64,000 bases of DNA, from positions 1,364,001-1,428,000 of the forward strand of contig NZ_LMHH01000001.1 of the NCBI RefSeq assembly GCF_001427865.1, given 5' to 3'. Below are positions 55,368-63,188 of the stretch, piece after piece. Numbering within the stretch: the first letter of the stretch is position 1; each line of letters starts with the position of its first letter. Source of the DNA: Altererythrobacter sp. Root672. GTDB lineage: Bacteria; Pseudomonadota; Alphaproteobacteria; Sphingomonadales; Sphingomonadaceae. The notes under the pieces were generated by a model. The model saw nothing but the letters and a program-made list of their open reading frames with translations, searched no databases and was not told the origin of the DNA. Made by a program: the position numbers and the translations under genes.

Positions 55368-55371
55368 CGGC

Positions 55372-55860
55372 TCAGCTGGGCGGGCTGCAGCGCTTCCCTT
55401 CGTACTGGAAGCGGTTGAGCTCATAGGCCGTGCCATCCCAGCGTTCGACCGGGAAACAGAACCCCGGGCCGCCAATCTCAAGGTCGGGCCAGCCCCCTGC
55501 CCCCTTTTGCTCCAGCACGTTGACGATCCCCGGACCGCCGGTGACCAGTTTCCACTCACCGTTCGCCTGCTTGCTGACGATCACGTAGCCGACCTCGGTC
55601 GAGCCGAAGCAGAACACGCTGCCCTCGGTGATGATAGCCTCGGGCCGCCCATCGCCATTGAGATCACGCACTTCCGCGATCTCGCCGGGTGTGTAGCTCG
55701 CCGTGCCTGGGTCCTCGCAGCCGCGCCACTGCCCGCCCTCCTGCTTGAACCCGGCCGCGCGGAAAGCCGCCGCGCTATCGGCGCTGGAAAGCTTGTCCTG
55801 CGAAGCGGCAGGCGAGGCGAGGAAGATCAGCGAGAGGGCGGCAATCGATAGAGCGCGCAT
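55372..55860 (-). CDS. secreted protein with FG-GAP-like calcium loop, function unknown
   Basis: 162 residues with a signal peptide (cut after SPAASQ, about 21). A single DLNGDGRPEAII loop resembles an FG-GAP/VCBS calcium site, followed by FCFGSTEVGY. Four Cys in the mature chain suggest disulfides. No family was assigned. Convergent with the Mop gene, 4-bp gap. Confidence 0.75.
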   Translation of the reverse strand: MRALSIAALSLIFLASPAASQDKLSSADSAAAFRAAGFKQEGGQWRGCEDPGTASYTPGEIAEVRDLNGDGRPEAIITEGSVFCFGSTEVGYVIVSKQANGEWKLVTGGPGIVNVLEQKGAGGWPDLEIGGPGFCFPVERWDGTAYELNRFQYEGKRCSPPS

Positions 55861-55977
55861 GGGGCCTCCGAGACTATCGGTGCGACCATCGGCGCAGCTT
55901 ACCGATCGCAGCGGTCACCTGCAATCGAACCGAGCAAGGGAAAGCCCCAATAGAATCGCCCGTCCGGTTGTCTCATC

Positions 55978-56991
55978 ATGGTCTCCATGAATCGAACCGC
56001 CCTCCTCCTCCCAACTTGCGTGGCCGCCTGCCTGGCGGCGAGCGCAGCCAATGCCCAAGCCGTTGACCGGGGTGACCGGCCGATCCTCTCGATGGCGGGC
56101 TCGCTGAAGCCGGGAGAATATGTCTGGGCTCCCGAGCTAAGCCCCGAAGGACCCGCGCTGCTGGTGGTCAATCTCGAAACCCAGCGCGCCGTGCTGTTTC
56201 GCAATGGCGTGCCGATCGCCGCCTCTACCGTCTCGACCGGCACCGAGGGCCATGAGACGCCCACCGGCGTCTTCACCATCCTCCAGAAGCGCAAGGAGCA
56301 TTACTCCAACCGCTACAACAACGCCCCGATGCCCAACATGCAACGGCTAACCTGGGATGGCATCGCTCTCCATGCCGGGAAGCTGCCCGGCTACCCAGCC
56401 TCTCATGGCTGCATCCGCCTGCCGATGGCCTTTTCCGCGCTTCTGTTCGACGCGACGCAGCTCGGCATGACGGTCGTCATAACCAGCATACCCTCATTGC
56501 CGCTGGGCTCGGCAGCGCCCCAAATCGCCGTCCCCGCCACGTCAACCGACGAGCAGCCGCTCGCCGACGCGCCGTTCGATTGGCATCCGGAGCGCGCGCC
56601 CGAGGGGCTGGTCTCGGTCGTCGTCAGCGTGGCAGACCAGCACGCCATCGTGCTTCGCGGCGGGGTGGAGATCGGATCGGCCCCGGTCCGGGCCTTGCGC
56701 CCGGTAGACAGCGGCACCGCCTACATGCTGCGCGCCTGGGACAACACCGGACGGCACTGGCTGAAGGTCAAGTTCGCCGGCCCCGGCGACAGCATGGAAG
56801 TGTCCATGGACGAGGCCGGCCAGTTCGACGTCCCCTCAGGCTTCCGCCGCGCGATCTCCGATGTCCTGCAACTCGGGAGCGTCATCATCGTCACCCCGGA
56901 ATCGCTCACGGCCGGCGGCTCGGGCAGCCCGCTGAGGGTGATCGAGGACGAGGACAGTTCGGAGGCGCAGGACCAAGCGGGCGGAGAGTAG
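55978..56991 (+). CDS. L,D-transpeptidase (YkuD) family protein
   Basis: 337 residues (335 from the second ATG, MNRTALLLP). A signal peptide ends near NAQ (about 28). The YkuD active site is ALHAGKLPGYPASHGCIRLP, with catalytic His and Cys, spanning about 125-145. YkuD enzymes make 3-3 peptidoglycan cross-links or attach lipoproteins. The C-terminal 170 residues form an extra region of unknown role with a second repeat-like VVVSVADQHAIVLRGGVEIG, echoing the N-terminal strand. Confidence 0.9.
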   Translation: MVSMNRTALLLPTCVAACLAASAANAQAVDRGDRPILSMAGSLKPGEYVWAPELSPEGPALLVVNLETQRAVLFRNGVPIAASTVSTGTEGHETPTGVFTILQKRKEHYSNRYNNAPMPNMQRLTWDGIALHAGKLPGYPASHGCIRLPMAFSALLFDATQLGMTVVITSIPSLPLGSAAPQIAVPATSTDEQPLADAPFDWHPERAPEGLVSVVVSVADQHAIVLRGGVEIGSAPVRALRPVDSGTAYMLRAWDNTGRHWLKVKFAGPGDSMEVSMDEAGQFDVPSGFRRAISDVLQLGSVIIVTPESLTAGGSGSPLRVIEDEDSSEAQDQAGGE

Positions 56992-57053
56992 AAGCGGTCA
57001 ATCCGCTAACGCCCAAAAACGGATATCATGGATGTGTCGTCCAACGCCCCAGT

Positions 57054-57440
57054 CTAATCGCCATCGTCGGCTGCGACGGGATAGTTAGCACCCCATTCTT
57101 CAATCAGTTTGTGATCGCGAATGCGGCCAACGAGTATGCCGGCAATCTGGAGCGGTTGCGGGACCGAATGGATGGTCCATGTGTATGCGAGCGAAAACAC
57201 ATCGCCGCTGCCCAGGAGGTATTGCCAATCCTGGGTGATGGATGCTCCGTTGAAGCTGTCCCGCATCCCCTCGACGGCCCGTATATGGGCATCCCGACAG
57301 TCAAAAACGGTTCCGTTGATATTCTGGAACACGACGGCAGCATCTTCCAAAGCCATGAGGCCGGAGAAGTCACTTCTCTCCCAAGCCGCTTTTTGCGCTT
57401 CGATATATTCCTGCGCAAAGCGATTCACATCGTCTGCCAT
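57054..57440 (-). CDS. NTF2/SnoaL-like small protein
   Basis: 128 residues from the ATG at 57440, preceded by GGGGAG. The opening frame runs back to 57602 but that part is the repeat unit at 57513-57614, not gene. FAQEYIEAQKAAWERSDFSGLMALEDAAVVFQN is the N-terminal helix pair and cone entrance of the NTF2-like fold, ending HKLIEEWGANY. Such proteins are dehydratases, isomerases or ligand binders; nothing specifies the ligand. Confidence 0.72.
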   Translation of the reverse strand: MADDVNRFAQEYIEAQKAAWERSDFSGLMALEDAAVVFQNINGTVFDCRDAHIRAVEGMRDSFNGASITQDWQYLLGSGDVFSLAYTWTIHSVPQPLQIAGILVGRIRDHKLIEEWGANYPVAADDGD

Positions 57441-57512
57441 CCAGGACTCCCCTTTGGCCAAAGAAGACGCAATCGAGGGGCAAAGACAATCAGAAAACGG
57501 CGTCGGCCAGTT

Positions 57513-57614
57513 TGTCCGTTCACCACCCATTGCGGACGTTCCGACCGGCCTGAACGCAAATTGACGCCCGCTCCAAAGCGGACGGGCCGCAAACGACCCC
57601 AAACGGTCGTTAAG
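57513..57614. repeat. accessory-region repeat, copy 1
   Basis: Contains TTCACCACCCATTGCGGACG, CGCTCCAAAGCGG and CCGCAAACGACCCC. About three quarters of the bases align with copy 4 at 60956-61052. Intergenic, just upstream of the NTF2-like gene. Confidence 0.75.
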
Positions 57615-57693
57615 GATATCAGAACGACAGGCAGTTAGGCCCAGCTCGAGCGACCCCGCACCTGCGCGCGCTCGCCTGGAGATTCATTGTTCG

Positions 57694-58365
57694 ATGGATG
57701 ATCAAGCACGGAAGATACAGGTTCGAGCAAGGAACGTTTTCAAGGTCGCAGCCATCAATCTTGTGTTCTTTTTTGCTGTGGCGATCCTAATTCCGATCTT
57801 TGGGGCCAGCTTTGCCGCCAACTTGTTTCACGAGGGCTTGTATTCGGAACTTTCCGCTTATTGCGTAGAAAGACCCTGCAAGGTCGCTCCAGCGACAGTA
57901 AGCGCGGTCTACTTGCTTCAAGCCTTCTACTGCCTGTTGTTCCTTGTATGGGCGTGGGGCAAGGCGATCCTCTCTCGGGCTCGTCTCAAATCGGCATTTC
58001 TTATTTCGGCACTAATAGCTATGCTTCTAATAATAACTGTTGGCCAACAGTTCGGCTTTGAACGAGATTCAATTTTTGCGAACCGGGTATATGACTACCC
58101 AATATACCTGATGCAGCCAGCATTTCTGATGATTGCTGGATGTTTAACTGCGCATACATTGGCCGTTATGCCTCCGTACATTCTCGACAAGTCTGGGCCA
58201 AAACCGAAATTAGTTTATCTTGACGAAAACTCTCTCCCCACTTGGCGAGACGAGTTTGCGATGAAGCCGCAGGTTTTCCGGCGTCTCGCGCTCTGTTGGG
58301 TGCTGGCTGGTGCTCTGTTGGCTGTCTTGGCCCTCGCAAAGATCATCGCATCGTTTGCCCAATAG
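57694..58365 (+). CDS. polytopic membrane protein of unknown function
   Basis: 223 residues with about five hydrophobic helices (first NLVFFFAVAILIPIFGASFA, last WVLAGALLAVLALAKIIASF) and a cytoplasmic or periplasmic loop with PKPKLVYLDENSLPTWRDEF. Two Cys flank RP (CVERPC), perhaps a disulfide or metal pair. Its DNA is visibly richer in A and T than neighbours, a sign of horizontal origin. No family was recognised. Lies between repeat copies 1 and 2. Confidence 0.75.
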   Translation: MDDQARKIQVRARNVFKVAAINLVFFFAVAILIPIFGASFAANLFHEGLYSELSAYCVERPCKVAPATVSAVYLLQAFYCLLFLVWAWGKAILSRARLKSAFLISALIAMLLIITVGQQFGFERDSIFANRVYDYPIYLMQPAFLMIAGCLTAHTLAVMPPYILDKSGPKPKLVYLDENSLPTWRDEFAMKPQVFRRLALCWVLAGALLAVLALAKIIASFAQ

Positions 58366-58684
58366 TGTGGGTACGGGAAGGTCCGCTAACCACCCATTAC
58401 CGCCGTTACTAACTCAGAGAGCTCATCCCGAAAGCAGACGTTCGGCCTTGAGGTCTCTCTCAGCATATCTGCAATGTCCCACATGAGTGGCAAGAGACGT
58501 TTGGGAAGTGACGTAAGAGTACGGTCGCAACTCATCCGTTTCGACTTCGTACCGATTTTTTTTTGGGAAAAGGCGCAGTAACTTTGTTGGACGTAGGTTT
58601 CCTACTTGCGCTTAAGAGGCCTTTCATGGTGCTGGTCCTGAGCCGACCAAAAATGGTCTGAGACATCAACCGGGTGAGGGGCGG
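58366..58684. other. intergenic stretch with repeat fragment and T-tract
   Basis: About 320 bp without a gene. It holds the repeat fragment at 58381-58447, a nine-T run near 58557, and the ribosome site for the FG-GAP lipoprotein gene (GTGAGGGGCGG). A promoter must be here but no clear -35/-10 pair was found. Confidence 0.4.
58381..58447. repeat. accessory-region repeat, copy 2 (fragment)
   Basis: Begins GTCCGCTAACCACCCATTAC and includes GAAAGCAGACGTTCGG, both words of the repeat family seen at 57513, 60400, 60956 and 61244. More degenerate than copies 1 and 4. Confidence 0.5.
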
Positions 58685-60358
58685 ATGATCCGACATACGT
58701 TCTGGTTCGCATGCATGTTGTCATTATCGGCATGCGGCGGCGGGTCCTCTGGCGGAGGGGGAGGTAGCGCACCGACACCCACGCCCACACCAGCGCCTTC
58801 TCCGTCACCAACTCCCACTATGGATATCCGGGACCTGTCCGCAACAACACCGAGTGGGGGATTTCTTGTTACTGGGACAGCCACCGCTAGCGGAGCGGGC
58901 GTGGGCTTTGCCGGAGCAGCCCTGGGAGACGTAAACGGCGACGGAATCGACGATTTTGCCGTCGGCGTCGCCCGCGACAAGGTCGCAATCATCTTTGGCA
59001 GTTCGACACCGCTCGGAAGCTTAGTCGGCTCGCAACAAGTGTTGGACTTCGCCACTATCACTCCAACTCAGGGCTTCCTGATTGAAGGAGCATCGATCGT
59101 CGCCTCTGCAGGTGACATCAATGGCGACGGGCTGCAGGAGATAGCCCTCGGGCGTCCCACTGGCGTCCCGAACAATCAGGGCGACGGCTACGTGATCTTC
59201 GGAAAGCAGGGGGCGTTCGGCCAGGTTGCCAACGGTCAAGCTGTCATTTCCCTCGCTACTCTGTCGCCGAGCGACGGCTTCCTTGTGCGCGGAAAGGAAG
59301 GCGGCGACGCTTCAGCCACCGATATTTCCGCGGCCGGAGACCTAAATGGTGACGGAATTGGCGATCTGCTCGTGGGTTCGCCCTATGCCGACCCCGTCGG
59401 AGCCCAGTTCAACAGTGGCAATGCCTACATTGTATTTGGGCATACGGGGACGTCTTTTGGGGCGCTGGTCGGCGGAAGGACTATCGTTTTTCTGGGGGGG
59501 CTAAATCCCGGAGAAGGCGTCTTGATCTCGGGCGACGGTGCCGGCGCCTACGCAGGTACCAGCGTTGCTCCGCTGGGTGACTTCAACGGCGATGGCATCG
59601 ACGACATTGTCATCGGCGCGCCGGGACAGACGACGCTCTATACAATCGGTGGGGCGGCTTATGTCGTTTTTGGAACGCGGGGAAGTTTCGGGCCGACAGT
59701 CGCCGGGCAAACGACGCTCTACACGGGCACGCTCAGTCCATCGCAGGGGTTCCTGATGGCGGGAGACTTCGCATCCGGACTCGGTCAGGTCGTCCGAGCC
59801 GCTGGCGATTTGAATGCCGACGGCCTGCCAGATCTCGTGGTCGTCAGCCACACCCCAGATAGCTATGGCGCGAGCGCTTTCGTTGTGTTTGGAAGCAGAA
59901 ACCTTCTCGGTGAGGAGATCGCTGGCCGTCGGGTCCTGAATATGGTGACACTTCCACCCAGCGTGGGCTTTGCATTCAAGGGCGCAGTTCGAAGATTGTC
60001 GGCGGCGCGTGCTGGCGACTTCAACGGGGATGGCATCGACGATCTGTTGCTGGGCGATCAGGGGCGCGATGCTGTGGCTACCGGTTCGGGTGTGGGCTAC
60101 GTAATCTATGGATCCCGGCAGCCATTCGGTGTCGTCGTCAACGGTCGTGGCGTGATCGACCTGGAAACGGTCCCAAAGGCTGCGGGCACTATCTTTCGTG
60201 GCGTAGCTGCGCAGGATGGTGCGGGCTACGCGGTCGCAGGCCTTGGAGACGTCAACGATGACGGGAGGCTAGACATGATGATTGGCGCACCCACCACACC
60301 TCTATTCGGGAGCGGTCGGGCGGGTATCGCATATGTCATGTACGGTCTTGCCCAATAG
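58685..60358 (+). CDS. FG-GAP repeat lipoprotein (seven-bladed propeller predicted)
   Basis: 557 residues. The signal ends with a lipobox (LSLSAC, Cys near 18), then a Gly/Ser-rich stretch and a Thr/Pro-rich stalk (about 28-46). Seven FG-GAP motifs follow: DVNGDGIDD, DINGDGLQE, DLNGDGIGD, DFNGDGIDD, DLNADGLPD, DFNGDGIDD and DVNDDGRLD, each a calcium loop in one blade of an integrin-alpha-like beta-propeller. A surface adhesion or binding role is typical but unproven. The repeats carry VVFG-type turns as expected. Confidence 0.88.
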   Translation: MIRHTFWFACMLSLSACGGGSSGGGGGSAPTPTPTPAPSPSPTPTMDIRDLSATTPSGGFLVTGTATASGAGVGFAGAALGDVNGDGIDDFAVGVARDKVAIIFGSSTPLGSLVGSQQVLDFATITPTQGFLIEGASIVASAGDINGDGLQEIALGRPTGVPNNQGDGYVIFGKQGAFGQVANGQAVISLATLSPSDGFLVRGKEGGDASATDISAAGDLNGDGIGDLLVGSPYADPVGAQFNSGNAYIVFGHTGTSFGALVGGRTIVFLGGLNPGEGVLISGDGAGAYAGTSVAPLGDFNGDGIDDIVIGAPGQTTLYTIGGAAYVVFGTRGSFGPTVAGQTTLYTGTLSPSQGFLMAGDFASGLGQVVRAAGDLNADGLPDLVVVSHTPDSYGASAFVVFGSRNLLGEEIAGRRVLNMVTLPPSVGFAFKGAVRRLSAARAGDFNGDGIDDLLLGDQGRDAVATGSGVGYVIYGSRQPFGVVVNGRGVIDLETVPKAAGTIFRGVAAQDGAGYAVAGLGDVNDDGRLDMMIGAPTTPLFGSGRAGIAYVMYGLAQ

Positions 60359-60399
60359 CTCGGAATGACATTGCCTGCCTGCAAATCCTAATGCCGAAG

Positions 60400-60450
60400 G
60401 TCCGCAATGGGTCGAAAGGAGACTGTCCGCAAACGACCCATTGCGGTCAT
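60400..60450. repeat. accessory-region repeat, copy 3
   Basis: GTCCGCAATGGGTCG followed by GTCCGCAAACGACCCATTGCGG: the half-sites are inverted relative to each other, so this copy can fold. Lies between the FG-GAP lipoprotein gene and the next lipoprotein gene. Confidence 0.7.
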
Positions 60451-60476
60451 AGTCCAAGCGAAGCACAACGTGGCGG

Positions 60477-60950
60477 ATGAGACTGGCGATAGCACTTTCA
60501 CTTGCGTTCTCGTCAGTGTTGTCCGGCTGCGGTTCGGCGTCCAACGATGGCCGTGACGATTGCACCCTCCGGGCGGTAGAAGAAGTAACCGGTTCAGGTG
60601 GGCTGAGAGCCACCCTGAGTGTGCCGGAACAGTATCGTTCGGGCGTTGAGACTTCGAATGGCGGCATCATAGTTTACTGGGGCGATTGCGACTTTCCCCT
60701 CAACGCCTTCCTTTCATACGAGACCGCAAGTCACATAATCGAAGTTGCGCCCGCACGCACACTTACGGATAATGTGCACGGCTTGCGTCTCGTCGACGCA
60801 GAACTTTTCATAGAGATGCTCAAAGATGGGTCGGAGGGTCCGAGTTTCTTCGTCTCAAAGGTCGGTGACATGAAACCGATCACCAAGCCCCGCACCCCTC
60901 TCGAGGCCGAGCGATATGTTGTGCCGGAAGTCGGGGATTCACCGCTTTAG
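60477..60950 (+). CDS. small lipoprotein of unknown function
   Basis: 157 residues with a lipoprotein signal (VLSGC, Cys near 18). Three more Cys include a pair bounding the mature region (DDCTLRA, GDCDFP). The chain is acidic and predicted alpha/beta. No family was recognised. No strong ribosome site was noticed upstream, so expression is less certain. Bounded by repeat copies 3 and 4. Confidence 0.6.
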   Translation: MRLAIALSLAFSSVLSGCGSASNDGRDDCTLRAVEEVTGSGGLRATLSVPEQYRSGVETSNGGIIVYWGDCDFPLNAFLSYETASHIIEVAPARTLTDNVHGLRLVDAELFIEMLKDGSEGPSFFVSKVGDMKPITKPRTPLEAERYVVPEVGDSPL

Positions 60951-60955
60951 CGAGC

Positions 60956-61052
60956 GTCCGCTTTCCACCCATCTCGGTCATTCCGATCGGCAAAAGGGCA
61001 AATCGGCCCTCGCTCCAAAGCGGCCCGTCCGCAAACGACCCATTGCGGACAT
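60956..61052. repeat. accessory-region repeat, copy 4
   Basis: Most complete copy: GTCCGCTTTCCACCCATC, ATTCCGATCGG, CGCTCCAAAGCGGCCCGTCC, GCAAACGACCCATTGCGG. Located directly after the small lipoprotein gene stop codon. Confidence 0.75.
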
Positions 61053-61077
61053 TGCATCGGCTCGCCACAAGCGAAGC

Positions 61078-61242
61078 ATGAGGTGGCGCTACGGATATAG
61101 TTGGGTCGTGTTCTTTGGAGCTGCTGCAGCTACGGCATTCGTTTCCTCAACCGAGTGGTCGAGCCGCATTGTCGTATTGGTAGTAACGACAGTCCCCATC
61201 TCGATTTGGCTGCTGAGACGAATTGGCGCGACAAAAAGTTAG
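61078..61242 (+). CDS. possible short membrane protein
   Basis: 54 residues with two hydrophobic stretches (VVFFGAAAATAFV and IVVLVVTTVPISIWLL). The ribosome site is weak (GCGAAGC). It fits exactly between repeat copies 4 and 5. Could be a chance open frame. Confidence 0.35.
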   Translation: MRWRYGYSWVVFFGAAAATAFVSSTEWSSRIVVLVVTTVPISIWLLRRIGATKS

Positions 61243-61243
61243 A

Positions 61244-61319
61244 GTCCGCTTTCCACCCATCCCAGTTGTTCACACCGGCAATCGGCCTGACCCACTGCAG
61301 ACGGTCCGCTTTCTACTCG
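61244..61319. repeat. accessory-region repeat, copy 5
   Basis: Begins GTCCGCTTTCCACCCATC, identical to the start of copy 4, and contains a second GTCCGCTTTCTACTCGTC. Right-hand limit of the repeat-bearing stretch, abutting the secreted-protein gene. Confidence 0.65.
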
Positions 61320-62063
61320 TCACTCCCCCGCCTTCCCCGCCTCCTGATACTCCAGCGCAAATGCAGGATCGCACTCGTAGGGGTAGACATACTGCCCCGG
61401 CTGCTTCGCCCACTGGATGTAACGCGCGCCGTTGTTGTCGAGCACTGCCGGGTCCTCGAACCACTGGGTCGCGATCAGCCGCTTGCCGTCCGGGCTCAGC
61501 CGATAGCGTTCGACCATGTGAATGTCGGCGCTGTGATCGAGCCCGTTGTTGGTGATCGTCGAAGGCGCGAGGTGAGTGGTGTCGACCACCAGCTCGTCGC
61601 CTTCCCAGTGGCCGATCGAATGACCCATCTTCGAATGCGGCGCATCGGCCGGCGGATGGCCGCGGCCGTCCATATGCACCAGGCGGACCTGGTCGAAATA
61701 CTCGTACTTGAACACGATCAGCTCGGGCGTCTGGAACACTTCGAACGGGAACGGGCCCTGGATCGCGTAGACGATCGAGGGCGCGAGGCACACGCGCGAC
61801 AAGGTCATCTCGTCAGCCGGCTTCCACGCATTGGCCTTAGCCAGCGCCTCGGGCTTGAGCTTGAGGCCGCCGTATTCGCCCTCGGGAAACTCGACCACGC
61901 CGGTGTCCGCGATAATCACCGTGTCCGGCGGCAACTTGGCGACGAGGTCGGCCGGCGGATCGCCCGCTTCGAAACTGAGGTTCCAGAACCCGGTGAGGTC
62001 AGCTTCCGCGAAAGCGGGCGCGGACAGCGTGAGCAGCGCCGCGCCAATAAAGGCCGTCCGCAT
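61320..62063 (-). CDS. secreted protein, paralogue of that at 23278-24336
   Basis: 247 residues with a signal peptide (cut after PAFAEA, about 21). HWEGDELVVDTTHLAPSTI, HMVERYRLSPDGKRL and the final YPYECDPA correspond to the FEGDTLVVETT, EHFTPGPNGL and YACHEG blocks of the longer protein at 23278. Function unknown; the block order supports one family. It is coupled to the DUF6152 gene by a one-base stop/start overlap (TGATG). Confidence 0.8.
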   Translation of the reverse strand: MRTAFIGAALLTLSAPAFAEADLTGFWNLSFEAGDPPADLVAKLPPDTVIIADTGVVEFPEGEYGGLKLKPEALAKANAWKPADEMTLSRVCLAPSIVYAIQGPFPFEVFQTPELIVFKYEYFDQVRLVHMDGRGHPPADAPHSKMGHSIGHWEGDELVVDTTHLAPSTITNNGLDHSADIHMVERYRLSPDGKRLIATQWFEDPAVLDNNGARYIQWAKQPGQYVYPYECDPAFALEYQEAGKAGE

Positions 62064-62461
62064 CAGCTCTGGTCCGCCTGTCCGAAGGGGGCAGTCCCAA
62101 CCAGGCTTCCGTCCGCATGGACCGCGCGGCGCAAGCGCATGTACGGCTTGCCGTCGCGCGAGGGCCAGCCTTCGATGGTGATGGTCTCGCCGACCTTGAT
62201 GCTGTCGCGCGTCCAGCCGCGCCGCTGCAGCACCACAGGTGCGTTAGTCTCCGCCCGCCATTCGCTCACCTTGCCCTGCGCGTCGGTTACATCGAGCACC
62301 ACCGTGCCGTGCGGATTGGTGAAGCGGAACGAGGTCACCTTGCCGGTGATGGTCACGTCCTTGCTCGGATCGAAATAGACGGCGAACGAATGATGAGCCT
62401 CGGCGGCAACTGGCGTCAGGCATGCCAGTGCTGCAGCGACGATTAGCGCGCGACTTCTCAT
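62063..62461 (-). CDS. DUF6152-family secreted protein
   Basis: 132 residues: a signal peptide (cut after AAEA, about 21), then HHSFAVYFDPSKDVTITGKVTSFRFTNPHG, the family hallmark (mature N-terminal His-His). Blocks EWRAETNAPVVLQRRGW and GETITIEGWPSRDGKPYMRL follow. The His pair suggests a metal-binding N terminus, unproven. It is the first gene of a two-gene unit with the secreted protein at 61320; in sphingomonads this pairing is frequent in my recollection. Confidence 0.88.
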   Translation of the reverse strand: MRSRALIVAAALACLTPVAAEAHHSFAVYFDPSKDVTITGKVTSFRFTNPHGTVVLDVTDAQGKVSEWRAETNAPVVLQRRGWTRDSIKVGETITIEGWPSRDGKPYMRLRRAVHADGSLVGTAPFGQADQS

Positions 62462-62522
62462 GTGCGGACCTCTCCCGGATTTTTCGGCACGCTAGCACCA
62501 TCGCCCCAGACGGCGAAAGCGC

Positions 62523-62987
62523 CTATTCCAGCGGAACGCCCGGCTCGTTTTTGGCGGTGCGGATGGTCAGCGACGTCTTCACGCTGGCAACGTTGGGCGC
62601 CGGGGTGAGCTTGCTGGTCAGGAACTCCTGGAAGCTCTGCAGATCCTTGCTGACAATCTTGAGGATGAAGTCGATCTCGCCGTTGAGCATGTGGCACTCG
62701 CGGATCTCGGGCAGCCCCTTGATGTGCTGTTCGAACGCGCGAAGATCTTCTTCCGCCTGGCTCTTGAGGCTGACCATGGCGAAGACGGTGATGGTGAAGC
62801 CGAGGCGCGAGGGATCGAGGTCGGCATGATATCCCCTGATGACCCCCTCTTCCTCCAGCGCGCGGACCCGGCGAAGGCACGGTGGCGCGGTCAGCCCGAC
62901 ACGGCTCGCGAGATCTACGTTAGTGATGCGGCCTTCGGCCTGCAGTTCGGCCAGGAGCCGGCGATCGATTGAGTCGAGCGTTGCCAT
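62523..62987 (-). CDS. Lrp/AsnC-family regulator
   Basis: 154 residues from the ATG at 62987 (MATLDSIDRRLLAELQ); the frame is open upstream but the added residues have no family match. N-terminal helix-turn-helix (NVDLASRVGLTAPPCLRRVRALEEEG) and a C-terminal RAM ligand domain (ECHMLNGEIDFILKI). Probably autoregulated through the palindrome at 63032-63046. Effector amino acid unknown. Confidence 0.93.
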   Translation of the reverse strand: MATLDSIDRRLLAELQAEGRITNVDLASRVGLTAPPCLRRVRALEEEGVIRGYHADLDPSRLGFTITVFAMVSLKSQAEEDLRAFEQHIKGLPEIRECHMLNGEIDFILKIVSKDLQSFQEFLTSKLTPAPNVASVKTSLTIRTAKNEPGVPLE

Positions 62988-63031
62988 CAAGCCGGTTACC
63001 GCCCCCCTATTAACTATGAGCGTAATTTTGC

Positions 63032-63046
63032 GCCGCACAGTGCGGC
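63032..63046. promoter_or_regulatory. palindrome between divergent lrp-type and kinase genes
   Basis: GCCGCAC-A-GTGCGGC is a perfect inverted repeat in an otherwise A/T-rich stretch 45 bp upstream of the Lrp start. Lrp-family sites are often degenerate palindromes, so this is a candidate operator; it could also be an RNA hairpin. Confidence 0.4.
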
Positions 63047-63188
63047 AATCCCGTAATATTATTGTTTATGGCGGCAATTGTCCCGGTTTGCAACGCACGA
63101 TGCGTTCGCCGTTCCACCTTTGAAAAGTGTCGCTAAGTGGCAGTCTGCGTATTGCTGCGTGTGACTTTCCACGCTTACCGGAGCGCCG

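Noticed and set aside
57441-57602. Upstream extension of the NTF2-like gene
   Set aside because: The extension translates the intergenic repeat at 57513-57614; the start at 57440 has a good ribosome site and matches the fold's N terminus.
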